Assembly: GCA_000827495.1 (NCBI GenBank)
Contig: KN817553.1
Location: 124,001 to 188,000 of the forward strand
Length of the DNA: 64,000 nucleotides
Reading direction: 5' to 3'
Origin: Hypholoma sublateritium FD-334 SS-4
Lineage: Eukaryota > Basidiomycota > Agaricomycetes > Agaricales > Strophariaceae
Shown in pieces: positions 24,001 to 35,825 of this stretch. How positions within the stretch are numbered: position 1 is the first letter of the stretch; each line of letters opens with the position of its first letter. The notes below the pieces were generated by a model. It saw only the letters and a program-made list of their open reading frames with translations. It ran no database searches and had not been told where the DNA came from. The translations under genes and the position numbers were made by a program.

Positions 24001-24553
24001 TGGGGTTCCGGAGTGAAGATGTCATTAATTGCGTCTTTGTCTGTCGCCGCCGAGGGTGTGTCGCGAGCTTCAGTTCTGCTGGATCCCGGCGTCTTTGGAG
24101 ACGCTGCTGAAAATTTTGAATCATTGAGGGAGGTGCGGACCGGATTCTCGCAGACAAAATTACCGTTTCCTCCAAGCTTATCCTGGCGGTGATCAGCATA
24201 TTTAGTTCGTCAGTAAAGGAGACTCCAAAATTTAAACTGGTACTGACCCCAAGAAAGTGGAAGCTATCGTCGGTAGAGGGAGCAGGCATGAATGGTTGAT
24301 AGCCAGGAACCGCCGGGTGCTGCTCCGACGATCCCCCCGACGACGGTCCAACTCGATCTCCTTTGTCCAAAATTTCTCCGCGCCGTTTAGTGGCAGTGGC
24401 GGCGAAACCCCCATCTCCTCGAGATGAAGGCTTGATGAATGTTCTTAGTTTCGAGGGTGTTAATACGACTGACGGTTCGTCCCTTTTCTTCCTCGTTTTT
24501 CGCTGAGGAGATGCGCCTGACTCGGGCAGTATTTTCTCATTATGATCCTCCAT
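21046..24553 (-). CDS. 1010-aa protein of unknown function, apparently intact
   Basis: Nine exons on the minus strand (24553-24248, 24182-23747, 23689-23508, 23452-23335, 23271-23217, 23151-22706, 22649-22266, 22213-22157, 22094-21046) join in frame to 3033 nt. The N-terminal 250 residues are Ser/Pro/Thr-rich and charged. A conserved-looking core follows: VPQVRERWGVKDGRTVSSWN, IYQEYFGEHSEQELARL, DTIAAAWAEFKKFYPEGYQR, FGFDSLVMSAGAVVHQDQDL and SSSIVLGHFRTHVYDHVSRQ. A second segment has ASSCSTWYSFILSN and LVNAFRHSEYPMKLVKTFTG. The C-terminus is Pro/Tyr/Gln-rich (LPPPPIPARPPNG; QQYYQMPGPYQQPQ) and likely disordered. I recall similar 'FGF...HLKAHVY' proteins as large uncharacterised families in mushrooms, possibly mobile-element linked. 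No catalytic motif is recognised. The last exon has 26 N bases but no stop. Confidence 0.65.
21509..22090. other. Cluster of 26 ambiguous bases (N)
   Basis: Single Ns occur every 10-40 bases inside the last exon of the 1010-aa gene, while most of the window has none. This looks like conflicting reads from near-identical copies or two haplotypes, not a scaffold gap. Confidence 0.9.
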
Positions 24554-26239
24554 GTGCTATACAGCTCGTCAAGATAAGTACTATATTTGAGCAAATTGTT
24601 AGAGGATGCTAGCCACAAAAAACGACAAAACATACAGCGCAAGTTATAATCNGAGGCTGAAATGGTGTCTGGGTGTCTAGAGAGTCGAAAGTTGACAAGG
24701 TGAGTTCCCAAAGCCTTCCGCAGTCATCCAAGCTTTCGCGCGGGAGATGTTAAGGTTTTAGATTATCGCTGCCGCACGAACAATATAAACCAGCTGAGAG
24801 GCAGGAAATCGAGCTAAGTGTACGTCATCCAGCCGGCTGTTTGTCCTACACACGCAAGTCGGCGCATATATCAACTGGACTAAGCGGAGGAGGGGTGGTG
24901 TGCCATGTCAGAGCAAATATTGACCCGTTATTCCTTGATCTTGGCGAGGCCATGTCGATGAATCTATTAGGGGACCGGTCGACCAACCGTCGACTTCCAA
25001 GTGAGCCGAAAACAGTGCGTCCGACGAAGCTTCAGTTAAGACCAAAGTTAAGACCGGGCCTCGGCATAGAAATATTGAGATAGTGTTTGGATAGCACTAC
25101 TAACGATAGCCCATCGGTGGCTACAGATGACCGGCGCGACGCCAACTTCCGAGTCGTCGATGGCGGCGCATATGCTCCGGAAGATCTATCGGATCAGCGA
25201 TTGTAACTTAATCTGGCAGTCACTGCGATAGATGTTTCACCTCAGTATTCAGAAGAGTATCCGAAGCTGTTCCACGGACGCAGGAAAATCGTCGAATAAG
25301 TACGGCGTAAATCCGTGGATCGAAGTTGGCAGTAGTCGAGGTCTCTTCGCTGGTAAACTTGCTCCTGTACGATGACGCCGATTTCGTGGAGACAACAATC
25401 AGGTTTTCGAATGCGGTCATGATTTGAGTGTAGGGCGGATGGGAATGAACGACGACGTAGAGGTCTGCACGAATGAGCCGCGTTCGGAGGACCGCGACGC
25501 GTTACGCTAACTGAGGCCCGCACTACGCTCGCTCGCGCCGTGCGGCGGCCTCTACTCGGCCTGTGCGTGCCACGTGTATGGGTCGTCCGCCCAGTGATAT
25601 GTCGATTGGTACCAGTCACATCCCCCTCTTCTTCACAACGCCCGATAATCGAGTTGGGGACTCCGCAGACTCGCTCACAGCAAGTTAGCACAGGATTCAA
25701 AATGAGTTTCAACGGTTTCTATGTTTGAATGCCGAACGATCCTGCGTGGGAAGTCCTGCTTTCGGTTGTTTCGACTGCGGCACCCACGTTCAGCGTTCAA
25801 CGCTCACCCACAGGATACATCTCTTCTCCTCACCATGACCCACCACATACCAGCGCCGGACCCGCGCCTACAGCTTGTTGGCCAGACTTAGAGTCTTACC
25901 AGAGGCACTGCGGTAATCCCATACAGCCAACAAATCCCATAGCGCGGGGCAGCATATGTGAATCGACTCTGGCACCCTCGCAAACGAAGCATTCATATCA
26001 ATCGATGTGGGACTGCTGGTTTGCGAGGCGCTGATTGATTTGCAAGCTTTGGAACATGGAGTCGAGCACCGCCGTGGTGCATGNGCCGGGTAATGTTTCC
26101 CCAAGCTACTTATGACGTTGCATCTCATTGATCATATTTATCATCTTGTAGGCCGAAAATATGCATGACGAATGGAACTGAAGTGGCTGCAATGCATATC
26201 CTGGCTGTATGGGAGTACTGGCGCAAACGACGCCTTACC
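24554..26239. other. Intergenic, nothing clear
   Basis: No supported gene. Frames on both strands at 25220-25728 overlap and are rich in Arg and Thr without motifs. The right end runs into the eroded 5' end of the alanyl-tRNA synthetase pseudogene. Confidence 0.4.
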
Positions 26240-28440
26240 TTTCCNATCCACCGTTCGCTCATATCGTCGAAAATAGGTCGACTGGCGGTCGCGAGTGTAT
26301 CTTGGGTACTGTCGACTCACACTCGGACATGTCCAAGACCAAGTGCGCATTCAATTCGCAAAGTGCATCCGCGCTGGCGGGAAGCACAACGGCGCGTTGT
26401 CTGCCTATGTCTCCAGTCCGCGCTGACCTTTTTCGTGCGCAGACCTAGAGAACGTCGGCGGCGACTCGTACCACCACACCTTCGAGATGCTCGACAACTG
26501 GTCCTTTGGCGACTACTTCAAGGCCCGTCGCCGCCGCCCTTCATCTTTTTCCCGCGCCCTATTGATTTGTTTATCNTAGAAAGAGGCTATCGCCTAGTCA
26601 TGGGACCTCCTCACTCGCGTCTTCAAGCTCTCGCCTGATCGTGTTTATGTCGCCTACTTTCAGGGCTCGAGCTGGATCTAGATGCGAAGCAGTTCTGGAT
26701 CGATATTGGCGTCCTGGAGGACCGTCTTATCCCCGGTAATACTAAGGACAATTTTGGGGTGCATTTGCTATTTTCTTACCAGATGGTATGCTCATCGTCT
26801 ACAGAGATGGGTGCAACCGGTCCATGCGGCCCATGCAGGTCCATTCCTTCCTTCCGCGTCTATATACACACTTATTTCGTGCAGTGAGTTCCACTACGGC
26901 CGCATCGGCTGACGGAACGCCGGGAGCCTCCTCAACCCGGACGCCCTCAAGATATGGAACAACGTCTTCATCCAATTCGGCCGCGAGGACGACGGATTGC
27001 TCTGCTCCCTCCCGTCGAAGCACGTCGTCACCGGCCTCGGCTTCGCGCACCTCATCTCCGTCATCCAGGACTGCCTCTCCAACCACGATACGCACGTCTT
27101 CCTCCCCATCCTCGACGAGGTCCAGGCGCTCACCGGCGTCCGCCGATATGAAGGTCGCTTTAGCACGGAGGACGTGGACGTCATCGACACTGCGTACCGC
27201 GTCGTCGCTGACCATGTGCACATGCTCGCCTTTGCGCTGAGCGAAGGCGGAGCGTCGACCGACGTCGGCCGCGGCTACGTGCTGCGCAGCACCCTCNGCC
27301 GCGGCGCGCTACACGCGCAAGCAGTTCGGTGTGAGCATCGGCTTGTTCTTCTTGTCACTCATGCCCGTCGTCGTCGGGACGATGGGCGGCGCGTTCCTCA
27401 AGATCACGAAGCGCGTCTACGATATCAAGGAGGTCGACGACGACGACGAGAACTTCTCGCGCACGTTCGACCGCGGCGAGAAGCTCTTCGACCATTTCAC
27501 AGGCAAGGCGCGAGCGAGCTTCATGGGAAGGACGTGTGGTGGTTGTCTGATACGTTAGGGTTCCCGGTGGATCTGACACGGGTTATTGCAGGGGAGCTTG
27601 GGCTGACGAATGATGACGAGGAGTTCGAGGCGGTGCAGGCGCACTCGAAGGAGGTGAGTAAGTCGGATGTGAAGAAGGGCGTCGCGAATGTTGTGAAGCT
27701 TGATGTGCATGGTCTTGCTCGGCGAAATACAACCTGGGAAATGTCGACTGCCGCCGCTTTCATGGCCATCTTCTACTACCAGACGTTCGTCGCGTCGACG
27801 AGCGCGATCCCCGATGATGCCGACTTCGGTATCCTACTCGACCGCACGAGCTTCTACGCCGAGTCGGGCGGGCAGGAGTACGACATGGGCAACATCGTCG
27901 TCAACGGTGTCGCAGACTTTGAGGAGCCGAACGTGCAGGTGTACGATGGGTGCGTGCTGCACACGAGGAGCCTCAAGTACGGCGCGCATGTGCGGGGCGA
28001 CGCTGTTGTGGCATCGTACGGCGAGCTGCGCCGCTGACCGCCGCGCAACAACCAGACGGCGACGCACATCCTGAACTACTGCTTGCGCGAGATATCGGTG
28101 ACCACACCGACCAGAAGGGCTCGCTCGTCGCGCCGTCGAAGCTGCGCTTCGACTATTAGCACAAAGTAGGCGTCACCGTGGCCGAGCTTGCGCTTATTGA
28201 GTAGCATAGCATCGATCAAGAAGAACGTTGGCGTGTTTAGCAAGAATNTGAGCCTTGAGACTGCGCAGTGCATCCCCGGGCTGCGCGCAGTGTTCGGCGA
28301 GTCGTACCCGGACACACGTCAGGCTCGAGTACGACGCCGGCGAGATTGTGCAAGACGTCGAGAACCCCAAGTGTCCCCAGACGAGCGTCGAGTTTGTTGC
28401 TTGCACGGCGCCGCGCGCGCACACACACATACGCGATCTC
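26240..28440 (+). pseudogene. Alanyl-tRNA synthetase pseudogene, introns retained
   Basis: Successive segments in changing frames match class II AlaRS in order: LGTVDSHSDMSK (26310), [30 protein letters not shown] (26440), KEAIA*SWDLLTRVFKLSPD (about 26580), LELDLDAKQFWIDIG, MGATGPCGPC (about 26806), [28 protein letters not shown] and GRGYVL (27170-27290). Then come KITKRVYDIKEVDDDDENF in another frame, DTLGFPVDLTRVIAGELGL (27550), FYAESGGQEYDMGNIVVNGV (27850), NNQTATHILNYCLRE (28048) and CIPGLRAVFGESYPD (28270). The CGGTH editing-domain motif is lost. Stops and frameshifts are frequent (TAG near 26596, TGA near 26910 and 28035, shifts near 27300 and 27530). Short GT/GC-AG introns interrupt the matches, for example between KHN and DLENV. 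So it arose by DNA duplication, not reverse transcription. A functional copy must exist elsewhere. Confidence 0.85.
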
Positions 28441-28551
28441 GGGTCGCACGCAAATCCCTGCGAAGTTGCGTTCGCGCCGGAGCAGCCGGCGGCTTGCTCC
28501 GAGCCTAGAGTCTCACATGTGCCACTTCACGAGGTCTGCGCGCCTCCGCCG

Positions 28552-28603
28552 TAGTCTCCTTCACAAACCAAATAAACAGATGACAGTCGATCTGTTATTA
28601 TAT
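28552..28603. repeat. Short repeat shared with 14541-14590
   Basis: gtctccttcacaaaccaaat, aaacagatgacag, tcgat and ttattata repeat the segment at 14541-14590. It begins about 110 bp after the last recognisable synthetase codon. Confidence 0.6.
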
Positions 28604-31300
28604 GCTCCGCCGCGCTTTCTCGACGACGATGATACCACCTCCGATTTTCGTTGGATAATCTCGCCTTCCGATACAAGATGATCTCTAAATATCAACAGAG
28701 TTGGAATTGACAAAATGGATTTTGTTATTTCTGTCGTATTATTTGCATACCCTACTGATACTACATTAATTGTATAAATTGTTGCCTGCAGACACGAGTC
28801 TTCCTATTTGACTACCCATTACATACTATTCGCTGGATAATGGGTCTGAATCCGTAGACGGTAGAAATAGGAAGATACACGTTGGTGCTCTACCATATAT
28901 GCCGACAATTGTAGTAGAGATTGAATGCGCCGGTCAACTTACCTGTGTATTAGAATATATCAGGGGCGGTGGCACATAGCCGTTCATTCTCGACTGAGGG
29001 CGATTGCCATCTAGGAAATGGATTGACAGTGTGAGCGGATATTGATGGTACATTGTACTCACTACATATTGCGAATTGTGGTCAGCCAGACGTATCCTCG
29101 AGGCACTCTAATTTTCTCCCTGCGGTGCGACGTCGCTGCGGCCGATTCTACTTCAGATATCGAAGCCGAAGCCCATATTCCCGGAGGCTCGGCAAATTGT
29201 ATTGATAGAGGCTCTGCTGAAGCATGAGCTTGAGTCTGGAAGACTTGAAATCGGAATACTTACCACCTAGGTGCCGCAGCTTGTTTAGATAATCGAAGAA
29301 GTGNCTNTCCCGATATCTATGTTGATTCGGCTATTAGTCTTCATCCGTGNGGACCCTAGTCCGTGCTTTGGATTCAGNCATGGAAGATCGTTCGAGAGTG
29401 AGTGGACGTTCAAGGCCTCAACAACTACCGACGAGGTCAGACGAAATTCACATGTTCGCATATATGTCGCCCGACTTTATCTGAATGGAAATGGGCGAAT
29501 AGAGGATATCGCGCGGGTGATATATGCAAAGAGAAACGAAGAGAAAGTACAGCTGCGTAGCCTAGATCAACGGTGCGAGACGTTGTGTCTGGTCAGATGG
29601 GAAAGACTTTTTGTTCCATATATTGGCGACGACGAGTTTTGCAAAGGGAAACGGGGGTATGGTGGTGGCTAGACAGCTCTGCGCAGTGGCACGGGTTGCG
29701 CTCCTTGCTCTTTCATATTCGTCAAGTGTTAGCGAGTGGTAGCACATGGGAGAAAGCACCCCAGCGACGCCCGAGGTAGGGTTGACTGGTGGGATACCAA
29801 GTCAATGCACCTCCGCCGCCACTCGCCCGACGCAAGGCCACAGCGAGTCCTGACAATATGGAAGTTGATCAAGAAGTCACGGCCTTTCAAGTTCGCGACG
29901 CGACTCGGCCAACAAGCTGGCACGTGCAAACAGTCAACGCTTTGCTCTGCGCGTGCGGCGAGCACTGCTTACTACTTTCTTCACTCTTCGCTCTGCGACT
30001 GGCCTGGTTCCATACCGGCCAATTAGAACCCCTCGCCTCTTTTCATGTTCAGTGCGGGGGATATCCTGAACGTGGAAAGCTACCTTGACTGCGACGGTTG
30101 TAGTTCCGTCGTCGACCAGGCCAAAGTCCAGCAGACTGAGGGAAAGAGCGGCGAGATCGCGAAGTGGCCGGACGAAAGTCAATGTGAAGCAACAGCAAGC
30201 GCTCGTCCTGGTGATGCTCAAGAAGGAGGCGAGGATCTGTGCGCATGTCAACGCCGTACAGCGATGCCTCACTCGGGGCCTCAGAGCCTGGTCACGGCTG
30301 CCATGCAGCAGGCGCACCCGGTCAAACCCTTGTCAGCAACCTCGAAGAGCAAGATACATTTTGAGTTTCACACTCCTGCTGTCGTGCTCTCCGCTCTCTT
30401 TTCCCTGCTTCGCTGCACAGCAGCATTTCCACACCGCACGCGCTCGTTACGGCCATATGTTGGAGCCAGGGGAAAATTAACATCACAACCTCGCAAAGGA
30501 ATGCAAATCTATGTAGGCCAGCGTCCCCCCCGGCATAAAGTTGTCACTTTTGTCGGTCTCTGTCTCTCTCGCAGATGAGTGGTTCCTCTCACGTCTGCCG
30601 CCGTGTGCTGACGGTGGCAGATACCGCACATATGAAACGTATTCACCATAGACTCGGACCACACGGGGAATGCATTCAGTGATTGTAAGCGCGGAGTGGT
30701 TCTATCGCGAGTGCACACTTATTGCATCGCCGATGGCCTTCGACTGAGCGGGCTAGGTAACTTGGAGCGCATCTACGATTCACGCTACCTCCCTCTACAT
30801 GGTATCTAATTTCTTGGACTTGCACGATCACTGCCACGATGGAGGAGCTGCGTACCACTGCGTAAATGTACGTCGATCATAAAGTAGAAGCATATGTTTA
30901 TACTGACTCCACCTCTGGTTAGCAGGCCGGCTTCCTGCACCCAGGAGAACCTCGACGTGCCGGCGCCGGCGTATGCATGCGCGCGAAGCTAGGCGGGGCG
31001 CCTGCGAGAGGATACGCGCGCAGGCGCACCCATTCGCGGTTTGCGCTGAGGCAGAGCGTGGAAACAATCTTGCAATGTCAAGTACCGCGCATAGATTCGG
31101 GCGATGCTCCAGCTCGCGATTCGCGATGCTACTTGGTGGGCTATAGGGCCAGGAAGTCCGAGATTGGATTCGGTGTGGGATATGTCTGACAATCTAGACG
31201 CAGGAAGACGCTTTACACACAGTATTTAGCCCATGTATAAAAATTAAGACGGTTAATATTAAATAAAGTAATCACAGAGTCTGGTATGAGTCTTAGATTA
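28604..31300. other. Intergenic, no supported gene
   Basis: A few Ns lie at 29300-29380. Frames at 29730-30580 overlap on both strands in all phases and show no motif or splice structure. Confidence 0.4.
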
Positions 31301-31310
31301 GATGCGACGA

Positions 31311-31450
31311 GGATAATCGAAGGATAATCGCAGGATAATGCAACCATAACAGGGATACGATAATCGCAACCGCGATGATATGGAGCCGATGAGCGCGATT
31401 ATCCTACCTGGTTGTAGAGCGGATATCACAGGATATCATCCAGAAGGAAA
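31311..31450. repeat. Cluster of GGATAATCG-type direct and inverted motifs
   Basis: gaggataatcg, aaggataatcgc, caggataatg and gatacgataatcgc occur in direct orientation within 70 bp. They are followed by gcgattatcctacc, the inverse complement of the same word, and by aggatatcatcc. The block lies about 120 bp beyond the broken end of the truncated laccase. Confidence 0.6.
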
Positions 31451-31564
31451 TCGAGGGGATCCCATCCGCTTTATCCGCTTCTTTAATCGGGAAACGAGCC
31501 CCTTATAGGGGGGTTATTTACATACAAAGAACCCGTCCTTATAGGGTTGTTACACTGTTGACTA

Positions 31565-32066
31565 AAGTGGAGTTACTCCAACCGGGCCGTCAGCCCACGC
31601 GGTTCCCTTCTGAAAGAAACCATGCCAGTGCTACACCGCCAGATCCAACAGAGGTAAGTGTAGTGATGTCAATACGAAATATGGGACCACATACAATGCT
31701 GGTGCTCGTTAACATGCTCGTGTCGGTCAGCTGGTTGATGACATTCAAGCTGAATGTATCTCCCTGTAGTTACAAGTTGTGTTAATGACCGATATGCATC
31801 CGAGGGAATGCTTTAGCTCTACCTTTTTCCCAGAAATAACAGGTCCGGGAAATGTCGCTGAGCTCCGCGAGGCTCCCGCCAGTACAGTTCTACGCGAATC
31901 GACATGAGATTTCTGTGATTTCGTTACTATCGAGAGGCACGTACGAGCGGTTGAAGCCATCAGGTCCAATAACTTTATTTTCGATGAAGAGGTTGGTATG
32001 AGGACCGATAGCCGCATATGCCAGTGAGGCGAAGCATAAAGCGAATAAGGTCAAGGAGGAGCGCAT
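31565..32066 (-). pseudogene. Laccase pseudogene 1: 5' fragment only
   Basis: The minus strand keeps the first four laccase exons. They are a signal peptide and mature start (MRSSLTLFALCFASLAYAAI then [20 protein letters not shown]), [30 protein letters not shown] and [19 protein letters not shown]. After that the similarity stops, so only one of the four copper-binding motifs (HWHG) is present. Introns between the exons still have usable signals (gtagag, gtatgt donors). The copy is truncated, not full of stops, which suggests loss of the 3' part by a break or insertion. The gene family oxidises phenolics using a T1 copper and a trinuclear cluster. This fragment cannot form either. Confidence 0.85.
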
Positions 32067-32122
32067 CTGCGGCGAAAAAAAGGCTGTAGAAGACCTCCGA
32101 AAATAAACCTCGACCGACATTC

Positions 32123-32130
32123 TTTATATA
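32123..32130 (-). promoter_or_regulatory. TATA box of laccase pseudogene 1
   Basis: TATATAAA lies 57 bp before the ATG, at the same spacing as in the intact minus-strand laccases. Confidence 0.5.
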
Positions 32131-34930
32131 CTGTACGCTCCAGTCATTTGGTTTGCGGGCTCGCACACAGATGCTCGCTGTCATGATGGACGCCGCAACA
32201 ATCGGCGAGGAATCACAATTCTCGACCCACATACAGTCCTTTACCGACATTACTAAGTAACAACAGTTGGTCGGAATGCAGTCTCCAGCATGTATTTAGA
32301 TGCCGCATCTAACCCCAATATGGTTCGAGAGGTGTTTCGGTTGGGGTGACTATTTAAATCCCTGATCTACGTATTGATATTGAGCGTCAGTTGTAACAGA
32401 CACAGGTTATCGTTCCAACTTGAGGTAAATACATGAACAGAGGAACTTTCACGTAAAATAATTCATAAGTATAGTTACATCGCTGAAGCCTCCATAAGCT
32501 GTAATACTAATAAATTGACTTCGCGCTTAATCCAAACGGATCACTTGTCACAACGCCGAGAGAACCGCATAGCAGCCGGTGCGCGCTAAAAATAAGGTTG
32601 ACCACACCATTCAACGCGCTCACATCGCAAGCTAAGTTGCTCCGATAGTAGAGGCATCTGTTTCATACGTACGGCCTCGACGCAACCTCGATGACTAAGT
32701 CCATTGCATGGACGGTCGCCCCGGTCACCTGCTCGTGAAGGTATACATTCGGCGAGAACAATGTTTATTAGCTTCAAAACGCCAAGAGATGCATATCGCA
32801 ATTAAATTCGTGGGCGAGGCATTTTCAGAATCAGTGAATCCTACATGGCATGTCTGTCTAGACTCGTTTGAAGCGTCTATGCTCATAATCAACCCTAGTT
32901 TCAGATATTTTGGTGTCACAAGGACTGACGAAAACGACTGTATTTGAATGGCGCCCGGACTCCACCCCGTCCCGTACGCAAACCGGTAGTACTAAGAAAT
33001 GCCTCTGAGAATTCAGGTTCAGCCTGCCTCATACGCTCAGCCACGCGCACGCTCCATTCGTAAGGTCAACGGGACGATTACTCCGAAAAGTGCTGAGATG
33101 GCACTAGTACAATGCAGCAAATAGTTATGGCCGGCGTCATAACAGAGGCCGACGAACTAATTACTGCTGTGTATCGAGCTCCCTCTCCGACGAGGCCGGC
33201 CCAGACTTCCAAGCGCTTACCGAATTCTGCTCCAGGCTTTCGACGCCCTCGAACTTCCATCGATTTCTTCCTGATTTTTTTGCTTGATTTTTGATGGACG
33301 ACGTACACACGCCGAGTCGAAAGATTCCCACCTATCGGCACGAGCCGGGATCTGCCGAGGTCCGAAGCTCCACCAAGAAACATGTCCAAACAACGCGTCG
33401 CTCAGTCGCCATCCGAACACGCAAGCCAACACTCGTCTGCTCCAAGTCTGCTCCCCCTTATTGCGACAACGACGACGACGGCAATTTGCACAGCGAAGGT
33501 GCGTGTGGAGATGAGAGGTGGCGGCCGCCCGAGGGCGAGGCGGGTGGTAACGATGGCGTGGTGGACAGGTAGCAGTTGGATAGCAGGTCACCGTACACGC
33601 TGTGGCGGTCGAGCGCCGGACGCGGCGCCTTTCTTGGTGTCCGTGTAGGTTTGAGTGGCGTCGGATCCGACACAGATGGGGTCAGAGGTGTCCGAGCAAC
33701 CCACTCGATTGGAGCAGCAACCCCAATGACCCCTTGGCGCCCGCTGACCGCCATCCATGGCTATTGCGGAGTGTGATGCGGTACCCCGAGTGATCCCAAG
33801 GTGTCGCTGGCCACGCTCAAACCCACCGGCACCGCGGCAGTTCAACGTTCAACGACGGAGCCGCCCGCACAGCTGGCCGCACGCCGGTGATGTGGCACAC
33901 GCACCAGGGAGGAGGCTCTCCTGCCTCTCCACGCCGTTGTGTATCACTTCCGCCCACTGAGAGTAGGCCGCCTTCTGCAACCCCACGCTTGGTCTTGGTC
34001 TCGGCACACTAGCACCTGCAGTGCTCTCCACCGTCTCGCTGGGTGCCCGTACTGTTGTTCGAGGAATTATCGCTCGCGGCTTGGGTGCACAGTGACAGCC
34101 ACTGCGCCAGTGCCATCATTTGCCGTTCTGAGCGCCACTGTAGATGCCATTCGGCTCTGCGCCGCGTCTCCTTGACTCGACGATGCCGCCAGGGCGCGCG
34201 TGTGAGCTGTGACCTTTGTACGGGCACCGTTATTGTCGGCCACGCTTCACCGTTCACCTAGACTCAACACCATCGCTCTGGCCCCTGTGCTAGCCGTATG
34301 TTCGCATGGGCGCCGTTATGCACCCCTGCATGCCTGTAGCGCGCGAGCTGTAATGCTCAAGTTCGGATGCTCGCACGGGCCCAGAAATGATGGGTAGTAA
34401 TTACCAGCTTGGTCAGTATTCACGTATTTTTGAAAATATAAGACATTCAATGTACGAAAGGACTTGATAGCTATGCTGTGTGTACATTGGCGCACACAGC
34501 CAAGTATCTAGAATGCGAGCCGGGAGCCTTTGTGTTAGGGGAGACAACTGAGCAGTGTCAACAAATAAAGTTATTGCTCACGCGTTGGGGAGGAACCGTG
34601 GATCATGCAATAATCGTAGTAAAAAATGGTGGCAATCAAAGTCTGGGAAGCCACGCCGCCTTTTTTGTGGCCCTACCAACTGGGAGCTCAATGACACAGA
34701 AACACGCACTCTGAGATCTGATACGTGATCGATTCGAAGGGGAGTTGAGCCTCACTAAGTCTTGTTCCGTGGCCCATGTCTCCGACGTGGCCTACGGTTC
34801 AAATCCAAGCAACTTCACAAACATCTGCGGTGGCTTTGACTTCGTCGCTGTGCCACCCGACAATACGGCGTGTATACAATGGGTGGCATCATGGGCCACA
34901 GCGCAAGCGATGCCACATCAAAGCGCGAGA
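32131..34930. other. Intergenic, no supported gene
   Basis: The part from 33200 to 34300 is GC-rich and open in several frames on both strands at once, which is expected from composition. I see no splice structure or motif. Confidence 0.4.
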
Positions 34931-35014
34931 GCGATATATAACGTCTGAGCAGCCCACCGGAAGATCTCTACTACTACCCCGCATCCTATTCTTCAAAACC
35001 CTATAAATCTTGCT

Positions 35015-35825
35015 ATGCCCCGTACCATCCCCAATTCCGTCACAGTGCCATTGGCTCGCCCTCAAAATTCAAATGTACCCATTTTTCAGCCCACAGCTCC
35101 CGTAACGAGGAATTTAAATCTGGCCATGCAACTGTCCAATTTATCTGCCGAAGAAACAGTATCAAGAATCGACGATTACTATATTTTACTGCGGAACACA
35201 AACGACCGTGCTGGTCACGGTTGGTCAGTGGCACAGGGGATCATGTCGATCGGTCCATATCTCAATGAGAGAAGTGATGTGAGTTTCATGCCCAGCCGTA
35301 AGCACTTGTCTAGAACACATTTAAAAAAATTATATTAGGGGGAAAAGGAAATATTGTCTCCAGTACGAACATTTTCCGAGAGAGATGGTGCTTCGAGCGA
35401 TGTGATTTGGATATCTCTGGGAAAGGAGAATACGCGGCGACTACCAGATTTTGATAGTCATGCTCCTTATCAGACTTATTCTCAGACGAATGGTTCACCC
35501 CAGATCCTGCCAACAGTATGTCCCTTTAGCTGCCAGTTCCAGGCTGTATCTCTCGATGTTGACGATGATCTTGTCCAGGACTTTGTTTGGGCGGTGATGC
35601 CGGAGGGTACATGGTGTCCGGCTATGTATATGGTATGGTCTTCTCTTCCTTTATTTTACACAATGGGATGTTTAACATGTATTAAATAACCAGAGAGCAA
35701 ACGGGAGTTTCCACTGTGTTTTGATTCTTCAAGGAGAGCAGAAAAACAATCAAATTCACGTTAAAACAGTGGTGCCGGACCCTGTTTTTATAAAATTGTC
35801 GCAAGGCTTCAGGCTCCCCCAGTAA
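35015..35825 (+). CDS. Unknown 208-aa protein with a DFVWAVMP core (copy 1)
   Basis: Four exons (35015-35278, 35339-35515, 35579-35632, 35694-35825) join in frame to 627 nt through canonical introns. Features are SNLSAEETVSRIDDYYILLR, GHGWSVAQGIMSIGP, and DFVWAVMPEGTWCPAMYM at the start of exon 3, then NNQIHVKTVVPDPVFIKL. There is no signal peptide, membrane segment or recognised domain. The DFVWAVMP block and the phase-0 intron just before it recur in the gene at 52562-53406, so the two are distant paralogues. A TATATAAC at about 34934 is 80 bp upstream of the ATG. Function is unknown. A small cytosolic protein is the most that can be said. Confidence 0.6.

Noticed and set aside
26799..27221. 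140-codon minus-strand frame
   Set aside because: Antisense to the alanyl-tRNA synthetase pseudogene, where plus-strand family motifs are unmistakable.
33200..34300. Dense overlapping frames on both strands
   Set aside because: Composition effect; no exon-intron logic.
34780..34830. Possible tRNA T-arm (ggttcaaatcc)
   Set aside because: No matching acceptor, D or anticodon stems around it.
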